From Blastocatellia bacterium AA13 (GTDB lineage Bacteria; Acidobacteriota; Blastocatellia; UBA7656): a stretch of DNA of 42,336 bases. The position numbers and the translations under genes are program-made. The stretch lies in contig QHVH01000046.1 in assembly GCA_003222245.1 (NCBI GenBank), positions 1 to 42,336 on the forward strand, read 5' to 3'. The notes under the pieces were generated by a model. The model saw only the letters and a program-made list of their open reading frames with translations, was not told the DNA's origin and searched no databases. Positions 8,272 through 15,787 of this stretch are shown one piece after another. Position 1 is the first letter of the stretch. The number at the start of each line of letters is the position of its first letter.

Positions 8272-9239
8272 CTTGGTGGCGCTCCGACCTGATTTGCGTC
8301 GCGGTAGGATGTCCACGATTTATCAATGCACGCATTGAAAAGAAGCGCAGCTTCACGGGCCGCCCAGTCTTCGCCCTCGGCCGCTCGCCTGAATTCAATC
8401 GATGAGCCGATCAACTCTGGTTTGGGAGCGATTGGTGAATCTATTGTGGCGGGCGGAATCTCGGAGGCGGCGATTCCGTATGATTCCCGCTCTTTTTCAT
8501 TCAACAGCGCACCAATGCCTTTAATGCTCAACTTTCCATTGGCCTGTTGAATGCCGTCGCTTGTTATCGATCTCAACTCCAGGGCGTCAAGAGTGGCGTT
8601 CACGTCGCCGAGGCCGCGCGATTTGCCATAGCCGATCTTGATTCGCCCGAGGCAGAGATCGCGTATTGCGAATCCAATCAGTCCAATCTGCCAGAGCTCG
8701 AAATTCGTCAACCTTATTTCCGTGCGAAAGGTTCCGGCCATCAGAGCCTCAAACTCGAATGGTCCGGCTGAGACGGAGCCCAATATCCGATCGATGGCTA
8801 CCGCGGTGCGCCTGGTCAGGTTCGGACTGAGGTCGGCAGTGGGATAGGAATCAGCGAATTGCGCCCGGCCGGCGAGCGTTGTAGAACCGTAGATCCTGCA
8901 GGCGACACAGGAGCCTCGATAAATCGCGAATGAATCGCTCTGTTTTGCAGCTGCGTCTAGTTTTTTCCCGCACGACTGATCCCGGCCACGCTCTTCGAAT
9001 GGATCACAGCAGGAGACATTGAGTGTGCGAGCAATCTTCTCCGTATAGCTCCTGAGGGTTCCTTTTAACGAAGAACCCGGAATGAAGACGGTTTCCCTGC
9101 CATCCCCTCGTAGTGTGCGAATGAACTGCATATCGGGAATAGAAGGGTCCCAGTTTTCGGTTCCGGACTTGACCAGCAGCGGGCCTTGAACGGTCAGCGA
9201 CAGGCTCAGTCGTGCTTCGTTTAGAAGTTTTCGATGCAT
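8268..9239 (-). CDS. Cas7/Csm3-like RAMP subunit (second)
   Basis: The ATG at 9239 is preceded by GGGAGGTGAG and lies four bases after the previous gene's stop. A start at 9269 would place this ribosome site inside the gene. The product has 323 residues. RAMP features are the N-terminal strand and loop VQGPLLVKSG, a loop with Asp31 and Asp36 (NWDPSIPDMQF), the motif IPGSSLKGTLRS (53-64), cysteines CC at 77-78 and CVACRIYG at about 111-118 (probable zinc site), and a GKSRGLGDV glycine-rich loop towards the C-terminus. It should form part of the crRNA-binding backbone. The Asp pair sits where Csm3 carries its target-RNA-cleaving aspartate, so this subunit may cut RNA. Confidence 0.9.
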   Translation of the reverse strand: MHRKLLNEARLSLSLTVQGPLLVKSGTENWDPSIPDMQFIRTLRGDGRETVFIPGSSLKGTLRSYTEKIARTLNVSCCDPFEERGRDQSCGKKLDAAAKQSDSFAIYRGSCVACRIYGSTTLAGRAQFADSYPTADLSPNLTRRTAVAIDRILGSVSAGPFEFEALMAGTFRTEIRLTNFELWQIGLIGFAIRDLCLGRIKIGYGKSRGLGDVNATLDALELRSITSDGIQQANGKLSIKGIGALLNEKERESYGIAASEIPPATIDSPIAPKPELIGSSIEFRRAAEGEDWAAREAALLFNACIDKSWTSYRDANQVGAPPR

Positions 9240-9243
9240 TGGC

Positions 9244-10113
9244 TCACCTCCCGTTGAGAAGCTTCTCAATACTTGTGGTCATGAATTGCTGCATTGGCTC
9301 ACCTGTCATCTTTTTCGCCGAGCCGGAAATGAGATAGCTTGCCAGCGCGTACTGCGGATCTCCCGCGAGCTCACCTACGACGTCGATATGGCTTAGCTTT
9401 AGTTTGACGGCTCCGAGGCCACGGGTGGTTTTGCCGCCGACGGAAATCGCCCCACGCTCGAGCTCGCGCAAAGCGATGGCAAGTAGCCCGAAGGAACACG
9501 CGTCGGCGTTCTCTACGGTCATTTCGAGACCGAATTGAGCCCGCGCCGGAACTACTTCGAAGTCGTATTTGATTCCTTGGCGGGCCGCGCCTGTGTCTCT
9601 ATCAATTCCTACTCCGTCCCGCAATTCGAGACGGCCCGCCCAGGACTCTTCATCGATGAATAAATCCTTTATAAGGACTCTGGACGCGAGCCAGGGAGAT
9701 CCGAGCAGTCTGCATACGGAGCAGGAATTAGCTACGATCCCTTCGGTGAGGCGCTTGTCGTATTCGGCGTAATTCGTGCGGCCGTCTTCCTGAGAGCCGT
9801 CTTCAGCAAGCTGCTGAATATCCTCCATAGTCACTCCGCCCTTTTGTCGCTTTGCCGGAATGCAGGGATTGGCGAGCGGATCGCAGGTCCACGGCTCAGA
9901 CCGGCCGAGCGCTCTTATGATACTTTCCAGATGTCCGCGTAGGGCCCCTTTGAAGGATGATCCGGGAACAAAGGGTCTTCCGCCGGCGTCCTGAATAACG
10001 CGGGAGTCGGTTGCGGCCGGGTCCAAGGATGAAGCACCGGCGCCAATATGCAATCCGGTCTCCGCGATGAGATCACCGTTAATATTTATTCTTGACGTGA
10101 ACCTGCTGAACAT
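9244..10113 (-). CDS. Cas7/Csm3-like RAMP subunit (first)
   Basis: The ATG at 10113 is chosen over one at 10140 because GGAGGTAAAG lies just upstream of it. The 289-residue protein has the Csm3/Csx7 pattern. After ETGLHIGAG comes a loop with Asp31 and Asp36 (SSLDPAATDSR), then FVPGSSFKGALRG (48-60), cysteines around CDP and the CSVCRLLGSP motif (probable zinc knuckle), GVGIDRDTG, and a glycine-rich GGKTTRGLGAV loop. Asp31 and Asp36 fall at the same positions as in the next RAMP, suggesting two related cleaving subunits. It overlaps the end of the Cas11-like gene by 35 nt, so the genes are tightly coupled. Confidence 0.92.
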   Translation of the reverse strand: MFSRFTSRININGDLIAETGLHIGAGASSLDPAATDSRVIQDAGGRPFVPGSSFKGALRGHLESIIRALGRSEPWTCDPLANPCIPAKRQKGGVTMEDIQQLAEDGSQEDGRTNYAEYDKRLTEGIVANSCSVCRLLGSPWLASRVLIKDLFIDEESWAGRLELRDGVGIDRDTGAARQGIKYDFEVVPARAQFGLEMTVENADACSFGLLAIALRELERGAISVGGKTTRGLGAVKLKLSHIDVVGELAGDPQYALASYLISGSAKKMTGEPMQQFMTTSIEKLLNGR

Positions 10114-10534
10114 GGGCTTTACCTCCGTTTGCCTTTGCAAAAACGAAACTCCTATTCAGGAAGCCGAGAAAGAGACTCACGAGCTTTGCATGAACATAAT
10201 CGACGTCGGCGCATCCGGCCGCACTGGCTACCGTGCTCGCCAGAGCTCTTACTCTTCCATCTACTTCCTGGATGACCTTTTCTCCGAGCCCGCTTTCGCT
10301 CCATGCTTTTCGAGGAGCGCCCTGCCTTCCCATCTGGTAGCGGATAAAATTCGTGACGATGGCTGAATGGGGCGCGGAGTTGGCGACCGCGAGAACGTTT
10401 TTGATCTGATTATTCTCGATCCGATTGAGCTTATCTCGGAGGTCTTCGATGACTTTTTCCGCTCTAAGGACCAGCTCTCCAATCTTTTTATCGATTTCAC
10501 TTCGTAGTTTCAGTTCGGATTTCGCGGTACTCAT
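10079..10534 (-). CDS. Cas11-like small subunit of the type III complex
   Basis: The ATG at 10534 follows a strong GGAGGTAAAC and overlaps the Csx10-remnant stop (ATGA). The product has 151 residues and is mostly helical, with a charged N-terminal coiled-coil-like stretch (8-40). A central segment QIKNVLAVANSAPHSAIV is followed by NFIRYQMGR and a C-terminal FLGFLNRSFVFAK. Small helical subunits (Csm2/Cmr5, Cas11) sit in this operon position in III-D loci and line the inner face of the complex. The assignment rests on size, helicity and context, not on a diagnostic motif. Confidence 0.65.
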   Translation of the reverse strand: MSTAKSELKLRSEIDKKIGELVLRAEKVIEDLRDKLNRIENNQIKNVLAVANSAPHSAIVTNFIRYQMGRQGAPRKAWSESGLGEKVIQEVDGRVRALASTVASAAGCADVDYVHAKLVSLFLGFLNRSFVFAKANGGKAHVQQVHVKNKY

Positions 10535-11241
10535 AAGGGGTTTACCTCCAGGTGGAATGGATCGCATACGACTATCTGGCCATATCCGTCCTCACGCATT
10601 TCACCAATGCCATTGAATTCCAACGCGTCTAATCCGGCGGCAAGCCTGTCGATATCCGCCAAAGCCGACCGAACAGAGAAGACGTAGAGTCCGCCCATGC
10701 TCGATGCCATCAGGACTTCCCTAGGCAGCTTCCAGGCAGTTTGCCAACCGCTTACCTGCAGACCTCGAACAAACTGTGCCAAGAGAGTGATCTTCTCAGG
10801 TTCGATCCATCCATCGGTTGGTTTGAGGGCGGAGCGAATCTGATCGGAAAGCATAGCGCCGTCCAATGCAAGGGTTTGTCTCCCTTCTGAGTCTCGTAGC
10901 AGTGCATCGGAGTGTAGCCTCAATACGACGAGAAATTCTTTGTCTATATCAATCTGCGAGTGGGTCAAAGAGCGCAAAGAGCGCGCCATTTCGCGATATA
11001 CCTTGTTGAATTCTTCGATGCGTTGCTTTACCGGCGGGAGTGTCGATTGTGTCCTGACTTGAAGGCGAACGCGGCCAAATCCCCGCGACGTTCTTCCGCC
11101 AATCAGATTGACTTCTTCAACCCACTTTTTGAGCAACGCCGCGGAATCAGCGTCGACGTCGGTGGAGCCGACAAAGCGTGTGCCCTCATCGATCGCGCGA
11201 ACGGAATAGAGAAGGCCCTGTTCCGCGGTTGCCGGGATCGC
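10531..11241 (-). pseudogene. csx10: Csx10 (Cas5-like) C-terminal remnant
   Basis: The open frame runs from just after a TAG (11244-11242) to 10531, about 236 codons. It begins inside a RAMP protein: LLYSVRAIDEGTRFVGS, then a glycine-rich GGRTSRGFGRV loop. Its end matches the Csx10 pattern: GWQTAWKLPREVLMASSMGG, then a terminal GIGEMREDGYGQIVVCDPFH. The N-terminal half of Csx10, which carries the Cas5-like domain, is missing. The only in-frame start-like codon near the 5' end is TTG at 11136, after the first conserved segment. Upstream DNA is a TPR gene in another frame, so this is a deletion or rearrangement product. A stable fragment could still be made from the TTG, but a normal III-D Csx10 cannot. 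Confidence 0.8.
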
Positions 11242-12295
11242 CTATCTTGCGGGATAGATTCAAAGACTCTTCGAAACCCGCTAACGCCTGATCCAGCTCT
11301 CCCATGGCCTCATTGAGATCGCTGATTCCGTTAAGCGCCGTTACCAGCAACTTCCGGTCTCCAAACTGTCTGACTTGCAACAGAGTGCGCCTATAAAGAT
11401 CGAGGGCCTTTTGCCACCGGCCTTTCACCGTGAGTGACAACCCCACGGCAAGGTTGATTCGAGCTTCTTTCGGAGGATTGTTGGCCTGTGCAGCGAAAAC
11501 AAGGGCGCGTGCGAAATATTCTTGAGCCTTCTCGACCTTACCCGAATCTCCGTATGCGATGCCGAGATTACTCAACGTCTCGGCTTGTCCCTCCGGATTG
11601 CTCTCACCTTCATAAAGCTCGAGCGCACCGTTGAAGTAGTCTCCAGCCTTATCAGGATCCCTTCCATACATCGCAATATGGCCGAGGTTCATCAACGCGT
11701 CGGCTTTCCCGCGAACATAAGTGGATTTCTCCGCCAGATCGAGAGCCTGATTTGCATGCGATACGGAGTCGGCCTTCTCTCTGATCATTTCGGATCCCAC
11801 GAGGCGATTGAGAATATCGACTTGCAGCTTCACATCGCCGGAGGCAGCGGCGAGCTTTAGCGCGCGTTTGAATCTATCAAGGGCCTGGTTTTCTTCACCG
11901 AGCGTCGCGAGGATTTCTCCCCAGCCCAGCAGCACGCGGGCTTCGGCTCTTTTATCTCCGGCCTTGTTGAACAATGGTATGGACGAGCGGTATTTCTCGG
12001 CGGCGGCCTTCAGCGACTCCTCCTTCCATTCGTTGCGAAGATGGATGGCTTCGTTGACCAAGCCCTCCCCAGTAGTTCGATCTCTAGCAAGATTTTCCTG
12101 CGCCGTCATAGCTGCTTTCTTTGGCGCCGCTTTCCGCCGCAAATGCGCCAACCGGCTAGTCGCAGTCTTGCCGGCGCTACTTACCCTCATCGCCGACAAA
12201 GCGGGCTCGACTAGCCAAAAGAGAGGCAACGAACAGAACAGTACCGCAAGGCGAGAAGTACCGGCTCCAGCCGTCAGATTGTAGATTTGACTCAT
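11186..12295 (-). pseudogene. Truncated TPR protein, 5' part of a likely TPR-CHAT gene
   Basis: The 369-codon frame starts at an ATG and has a hydrophobic N-terminal segment (about 15-35) suggesting export or anchoring. A series of tetratricopeptide repeats follows from about 80 to 350 (for example ALMNLGHIAMYGRDPDKA, LSNLGIAYGDSGKVEKAQEY). The repeat pattern breaks at about residue 353, and the last 17 codons (from DPGNRG) read out-of-frame csx10 sequence before a TGA. In Acidobacteriota such TPR arrays usually precede a C-terminal CHAT protease domain, which is absent here. The CHAT identity of the lost part is inference. The gene is now first in the transcription unit with the III-D genes, so its promoter may drive them. 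A TPR-CHAT protease (Csx29) works with type III-E, but the hydrophobic N-terminus argues for an unrelated envelope protein. Confidence 0.75.
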
Positions 12296-12601
12296 TTGCC
12301 CACCGGCCGGACCTCATCCGGTTGGGCTACTTTTATTCGAATGGAGTTAAAGATTCAAGTTAACCAGGTAAAATCCTGTACTTATGATTGACCATCATAC
12401 TTGATGCCCGCCTTGTAGTGCAGATACCAAAATCCGCCATGCCAGAGATGATCTGTGGCAAGGCTACCCCCTAGGGTCGCATCGTAGTCTTGCAAACCGG
12501 ACTCACGATACGTAGCGGCTATCCTTGCCTCAGAAAGCTCGACTGCTTACAACTCACGCATGCTGCGCGGCCGGTTTAGCTTTCGCGCAATCCACGAACC
12601 A
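12296..12601. other. Gene-free stretch upstream of the TPR gene
   Basis: This 306-nt region lies between the 3' end of the disordered-protein gene and the TPR gene start. It must hold the promoter of the TPR/cas transcription unit, but I see no clear -35/-10 pair on the minus strand. No RNA gene, repeat or good ORF was recognised. Confidence 0.5.
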
Positions 12602-13018
12602 TCAACGCATCCCGCCGCCCTTGGATCCTGGTCTCCTATCGTTTTCTCGACGCTCAGAGGCCTTACGGATTGATGAATTGGCAGCAGGAACAAGTTTGCT
12701 TTTGCTCCTGCCGCCTTTGCCTGACTGAGTTTTCACCCCGCGCGTCCAGTCCTCACGCGTGCCTCGCGTGTTTTCGACTGGCCCATCTTCTTCTACTCCG
12801 CGGTGCCAGTTATCACGGGTACCTCGCGTCTCGCCCGGAGTAACTGCCAGCGTCTTGTTCCCGCTAAGCAAATGATCGCTTGTGCCTTGCTTCTCCGGTA
12901 TCGCAATTGGCTTTGCTTTCGCGCTGCGAGTCCAGTCATCCATCATCCCACGTGTCGGATCGTTATCTCGACCAGGAGATGCCTGCCGAGCCTTAACTGC
13001 TCTGGATTTCGTTTTCAT
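12602..13018 (-). CDS. Disordered basic protein with TRG..DW.RG repeats
   Basis: The start at 13018 (MKTKSRAVKARQ) has GGGAGG five bases upstream, which argues for a real gene; an upstream in-frame ATG at 13063 lacks this. The 138-residue product is rich in Arg, Lys, Gly, Asp and Ser, with no hydrophobic core, signal peptide or known domain. Three imperfect repeats stand out: PTRGMMDDWTRSA (21-33), ETRGTRDNWHRGV (63-75) and NTRGTREDWTRGV (83-95), with a fourth, more degenerate copy near 44-53. The regularly spaced Trp/Arg repeats could be short linear motifs for binding a partner or nucleic acid. It sits between the TPR gene and a divergent sigma-factor gene. I do not recognise the family. 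Confidence 0.65.
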   Translation of the reverse strand: MKTKSRAVKARQASPGRDNDPTRGMMDDWTRSAKAKPIAIPEKQGTSDHLLSGNKTLAVTPGETRGTRDNWHRGVEEDGPVENTRGTREDWTRGVKTQSGKGGRSKSKLVPAANSSIRKASERRENDRRPGSKGGGMR

Positions 13019-13444
13019 TTTTCCTCCCGTCCGTCTCTGATGTAATTTCAGGCCTACAGACATATTGTGACAATCTTGGCCGATTTATTTCATTGTCGGC
13101 TCAAAATTTTCTGAGCAGCAAAAAAGGCGCCTGCACCGTGCCATCTGCATCGCTCATCCAAGACCTGAAACCGAGACATGAATGAAGATGGGTTGGTTGC
13201 GAAATATATGTTTAATTAAGACCTCTCATTCCCTTGCTCTGACTACCCAAACGCCCGCCGATGTGACACACTCTACCGATTTGTGTGCTCTGTTTGAGTC
13301 TATTTCGTAAACATAGCTTGCTTCGGGAGTTCATTACGATGCTCACTCATCAACGTTGAGCAAGCAGATATCATCGGAATACCGTTTCCCTGCCACCATT
13401 TGGAGATTGCTGGTTTGCGGTAATCCGCCTAGAGCTTAATAAGA
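13019..13444. other. Divergent intergenic region
   Basis: This 426-nt region lies between the minus-strand disordered-protein gene and the plus-strand sigma-factor gene, and should carry both promoters. It is locally AT-rich. I see no confident promoter hexamers, RNA gene or long ORF. A short inverted pair (GCTCA...TGAGC near 13340-13362) may be coincidental. Confidence 0.5.
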
Positions 13445-14005
13445 ATGGCGACAAACTACGATGCTGTTGAGCAGTTTCTGTTGTGCTGCGAGCCCGAATC
13501 TACTTCTTCCGTTGATAGACTTCGAAGACTTCGTTCAAAGCTCGTCAGATACTTTCAGGCTAGACGGTGCGGTGACGCGGAGAGTCTTGCGGACGAAACA
13601 ATCGGGAGAATCGTCATCAGGCTTATTGGAGGTGAACAGGTCTCGACTCCCTCTGCCTACGTCAGAGGCGTTGCGTTAAACGTCTATCGCGAGCATGTAA
13701 GAGATGCCGTGAAGCAAAGGCTATTTAACGTCGACCTCGAAATCGCTATGAACGAGAAGCAGGCTGCCGCTTACAAGCTCCCCGACGGGGACTGCATTGA
13801 TTATTCCCTGCGCCAACTATCTGATGACAAAAAGAGCCTCCTTGAACAATACTATCGCGAGGACGAAGATCGTGAAGAAATGGCGGTAGGAATGGGTCTT
13901 ACACTTGCGGCGCTTAGAACGAAAGTACATAGAATTAAGGCTGATTTGAGGGAGTGTTATCAAAATTGTATTGGTCGCGTTGATTTAAATTCGAAGAGAA
14001 ATTAA
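13445..14005 (+). CDS. ECF-type RNA polymerase sigma factor
   Basis: The 186-residue protein has sigma-2-like helices in the N-terminal half, with an ADETIGRIVIRL core and a TPSAYVRGVALNVYREHVR helix. A C-terminal sigma-4-like helix-turn-helix follows (EQYYREDEDREEMAVGMG then LTLAALRTKVHRIKADLREC). It lacks sigma-1 and sigma-3, as ECF factors do. It would direct RNA polymerase to a small regulon. The next gene (42 nt downstream) encodes a single-pass membrane protein that fits an anti-sigma factor, so the pair probably transduces an envelope signal. The ribosome site before the ATG is weak. Confidence 0.8.
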   Translation: MATNYDAVEQFLLCCEPESTSSVDRLRRLRSKLVRYFQARRCGDAESLADETIGRIVIRLIGGEQVSTPSAYVRGVALNVYREHVRDAVKQRLFNVDLEIAMNEKQAAAYKLPDGDCIDYSLRQLSDDKKSLLEQYYREDEDREEMAVGMGLTLAALRTKVHRIKADLRECYQNCIGRVDLNSKRN

Positions 14006-14046
14006 TAGCCGGCATTTGTCACTTATGAATAGGGACCATTGATATT

Positions 14047-15006
14047 GTGATTGGCACGGACGAGCAAGAGGCGCTCCTGGTACGCTATCTTCTTGGGCTA
14101 TCTACAGAAGAGGAGCGGACACAGGTGGAAGAACAGTACTTCTCGAAGAGCGAGCATTTCGATCATTTGCTCGCCGTCGAGGACTCGCTGATCGATGACT
14201 ATTTGAGCGGACGATTGCCGGCCGCTCAACGCGATGCGTTCAAAGAGTCTTTTTCGTCGAGGGGCGAAGATGTCCGGTTTTCCCGCGTCCTAATCGAGCG
14301 GATTACCCAAAAAAAAGTTAAGCCTCCGGAGAGGGTCTCATCCAGACAATCAAACATCAGCCGCTCCTGGATGCCGTTGCTACGAAGCAGGACCTACGCT
14401 TTTGCTGCTTCGATTTTCCTCGCGCTTCTCATCGCCATTGTCGGATTGTTGGCGGTGAATCGCCGCCTCCGCAACACGTTAGCGAAATCCGAAGGGAGAT
14501 ACATAGAAATGGCTGCACGCAACAGTGCCGCACAAAAAGAAAAGGAGGAACGGCAACTACTCACGGACTCGTTAGAGAACGAGTTGAAGGTAGAACGTAA
14601 CAGACTCATAGAGGCCGAAAATGCATTCAATGCAGCAACTGGAGCCGTTCATCCCGCTTCGTCGGGTTACACCCCGGTTCTGCTAGCAACCCAATTTATC
14701 GCAAGAGGATCGACCGGCATGTTCAAAGAAGTAACCGTACCCCAGAGTGGCCGCGGCCTCCAAATAAGTATTCCGTTAAAAGAGTATACTCACTTTGATT
14801 TCTATCGAGTGTCCCTGAGAGCACCAGGAACACGAGAGGCAATGATCGATAAGCGGCTGCTTCGGCCCACAGGCAATAAGCTAACAGTGCAAATAAAGAG
14901 AGACGAACTACGACCTGGCGAGTTTACGGTCTCACTTCAAGGCGAGCAAACGGCAAAACCGTCAAGCGATTTGCAAGAGTTTCGGCTTCGCATCTTTATG
15001 AAGTGA
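14047..15006 (+). CDS. Single-pass membrane protein, probable anti-sigma factor
   Basis: The gene begins with GTG shortly after the sigma gene; the product has 319 residues. Residues 1-100 are cytoplasmic and acidic/helical (LVRYLLGLSTEEERTQVEEQ, then EDSLIDDYLSGRLPAAQRD), the kind of N-terminal region seen in Acidobacteriota anti-sigma-like proteins. A single membrane segment lies at about 117-137 (FAASIFLALLIAIVGLLAV). A charged coiled coil follows (about 140-195), then an extracytoplasmic beta-rich domain with no known name. No zinc-binding HxxxCxxC motif is visible, so anti-sigma function is inferred from gene order and topology. Confidence 0.65.
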   Translation: MIGTDEQEALLVRYLLGLSTEEERTQVEEQYFSKSEHFDHLLAVEDSLIDDYLSGRLPAAQRDAFKESFSSRGEDVRFSRVLIERITQKKVKPPERVSSRQSNISRSWMPLLRSRTYAFAASIFLALLIAIVGLLAVNRRLRNTLAKSEGRYIEMAARNSAAQKEKEERQLLTDSLENELKVERNRLIEAENAFNAATGAVHPASSGYTPVLLATQFIARGSTGMFKEVTVPQSGRGLQISIPLKEYTHFDFYRVSLRAPGTREAMIDKRLLRPTGNKLTVQIKRDELRPGEFTVSLQGEQTAKPSSDLQEFRLRIFMK

Positions 15007-15787
15007 GCGTCCCGCCCGGAATCTTCGGTGCATAACTGCAGTTTGAAGAGATGATCGCGAGAACGCTGTTGCAGTTTGGACTCTCACAATTCGCGGTCGA
15101 TCTCACCGGTTAGGAGTGATTCGTGATTCTCGTACTGAATACCAAATGTACGAGAATTGAAAATATGATTGGGGCGTGTAGTTGGTCCTCTATCTCCCGC
15201 GTGGGCTCTTAAAACGAAACGCTGACAATAGCCCCAGGGGCGACTCTTCGCCTGCACTGGGCTCTCATATCCAGCGCCTTCAGCGCTCAAAATGAAAACT
15301 TGTCGATTGCCTGTAGAAACAATGACCGGCCACATTGTGCAGGCTGTCTGTCCTTCAGCGCTCAAAATTAGAACTGTCAATAGCCGATGAAGTCTTATCT
15401 GTCACCCATTCGAGTCTGTCACGCAGTAAGGCCGCTTCGTCACAAATAAGCGCGGGGAATTCATCATGCTCGTAGGCCGCTTCGTCACATTTCCTCTTCT
15501 CTTTATCCCAATCCCGTACTCGCGCTGCAAGAACTTCTACTAGGCTCCGTTCAAGAAGAAATAAAAAGAACCGGAATGGCGCATTAGAGAGTCTTCGGAG
15601 CCCTGCCGAAATTTGCAGGGGATGATCGAACGGAGGAGTTACAGTGGAAGAATCCTTACCGGGACTCTCGCACATCTAACACGTCCTTCTTTCATCTGCT
15701 CAATCAACTGGCTCTCGACTTGGGTGCAGCCGTGCCTCTTGGCTGCTCGTATATCTCGGGTCGAGCAAAAACTGAGGAGAGAAATAA
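15007..15787. other. 781-nt gene-free region with short direct repeats
   Basis: No convincing gene is found; two minus-strand frames here lack ribosome sites and family features. The segment CCTTCAGCGCTCAAAAT occurs exactly twice (15277-15293, 15352-15368, 75 nt apart), each followed by a similar A-rich then GTC(G/A)AT(T/A)GCC tail. A third, weaker version lies near 15205-15233. GGCCGCTTCGTCACA also occurs twice (about 15430 and 15475). The region probably holds decayed repeats and the receptor-gene promoter; GAGGAGAG precedes the receptor ATG. Confidence 0.6.

Noticed and set aside
4155-10113. A type III-E (gRAMP/Craspase) locus, because RAMPs and a protease occur without Cas10
   Set aside because: The RAMPs are separate genes, the protease is a caspase and not TPR-CHAT, and Csx10/Csx19-like genes point to III-D with a deletion.
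15084-15675. Two minus-strand frames of about 100 codons
   Set aside because: No ribosome sites, no domains, and they run through direct repeats; probably non-coding.
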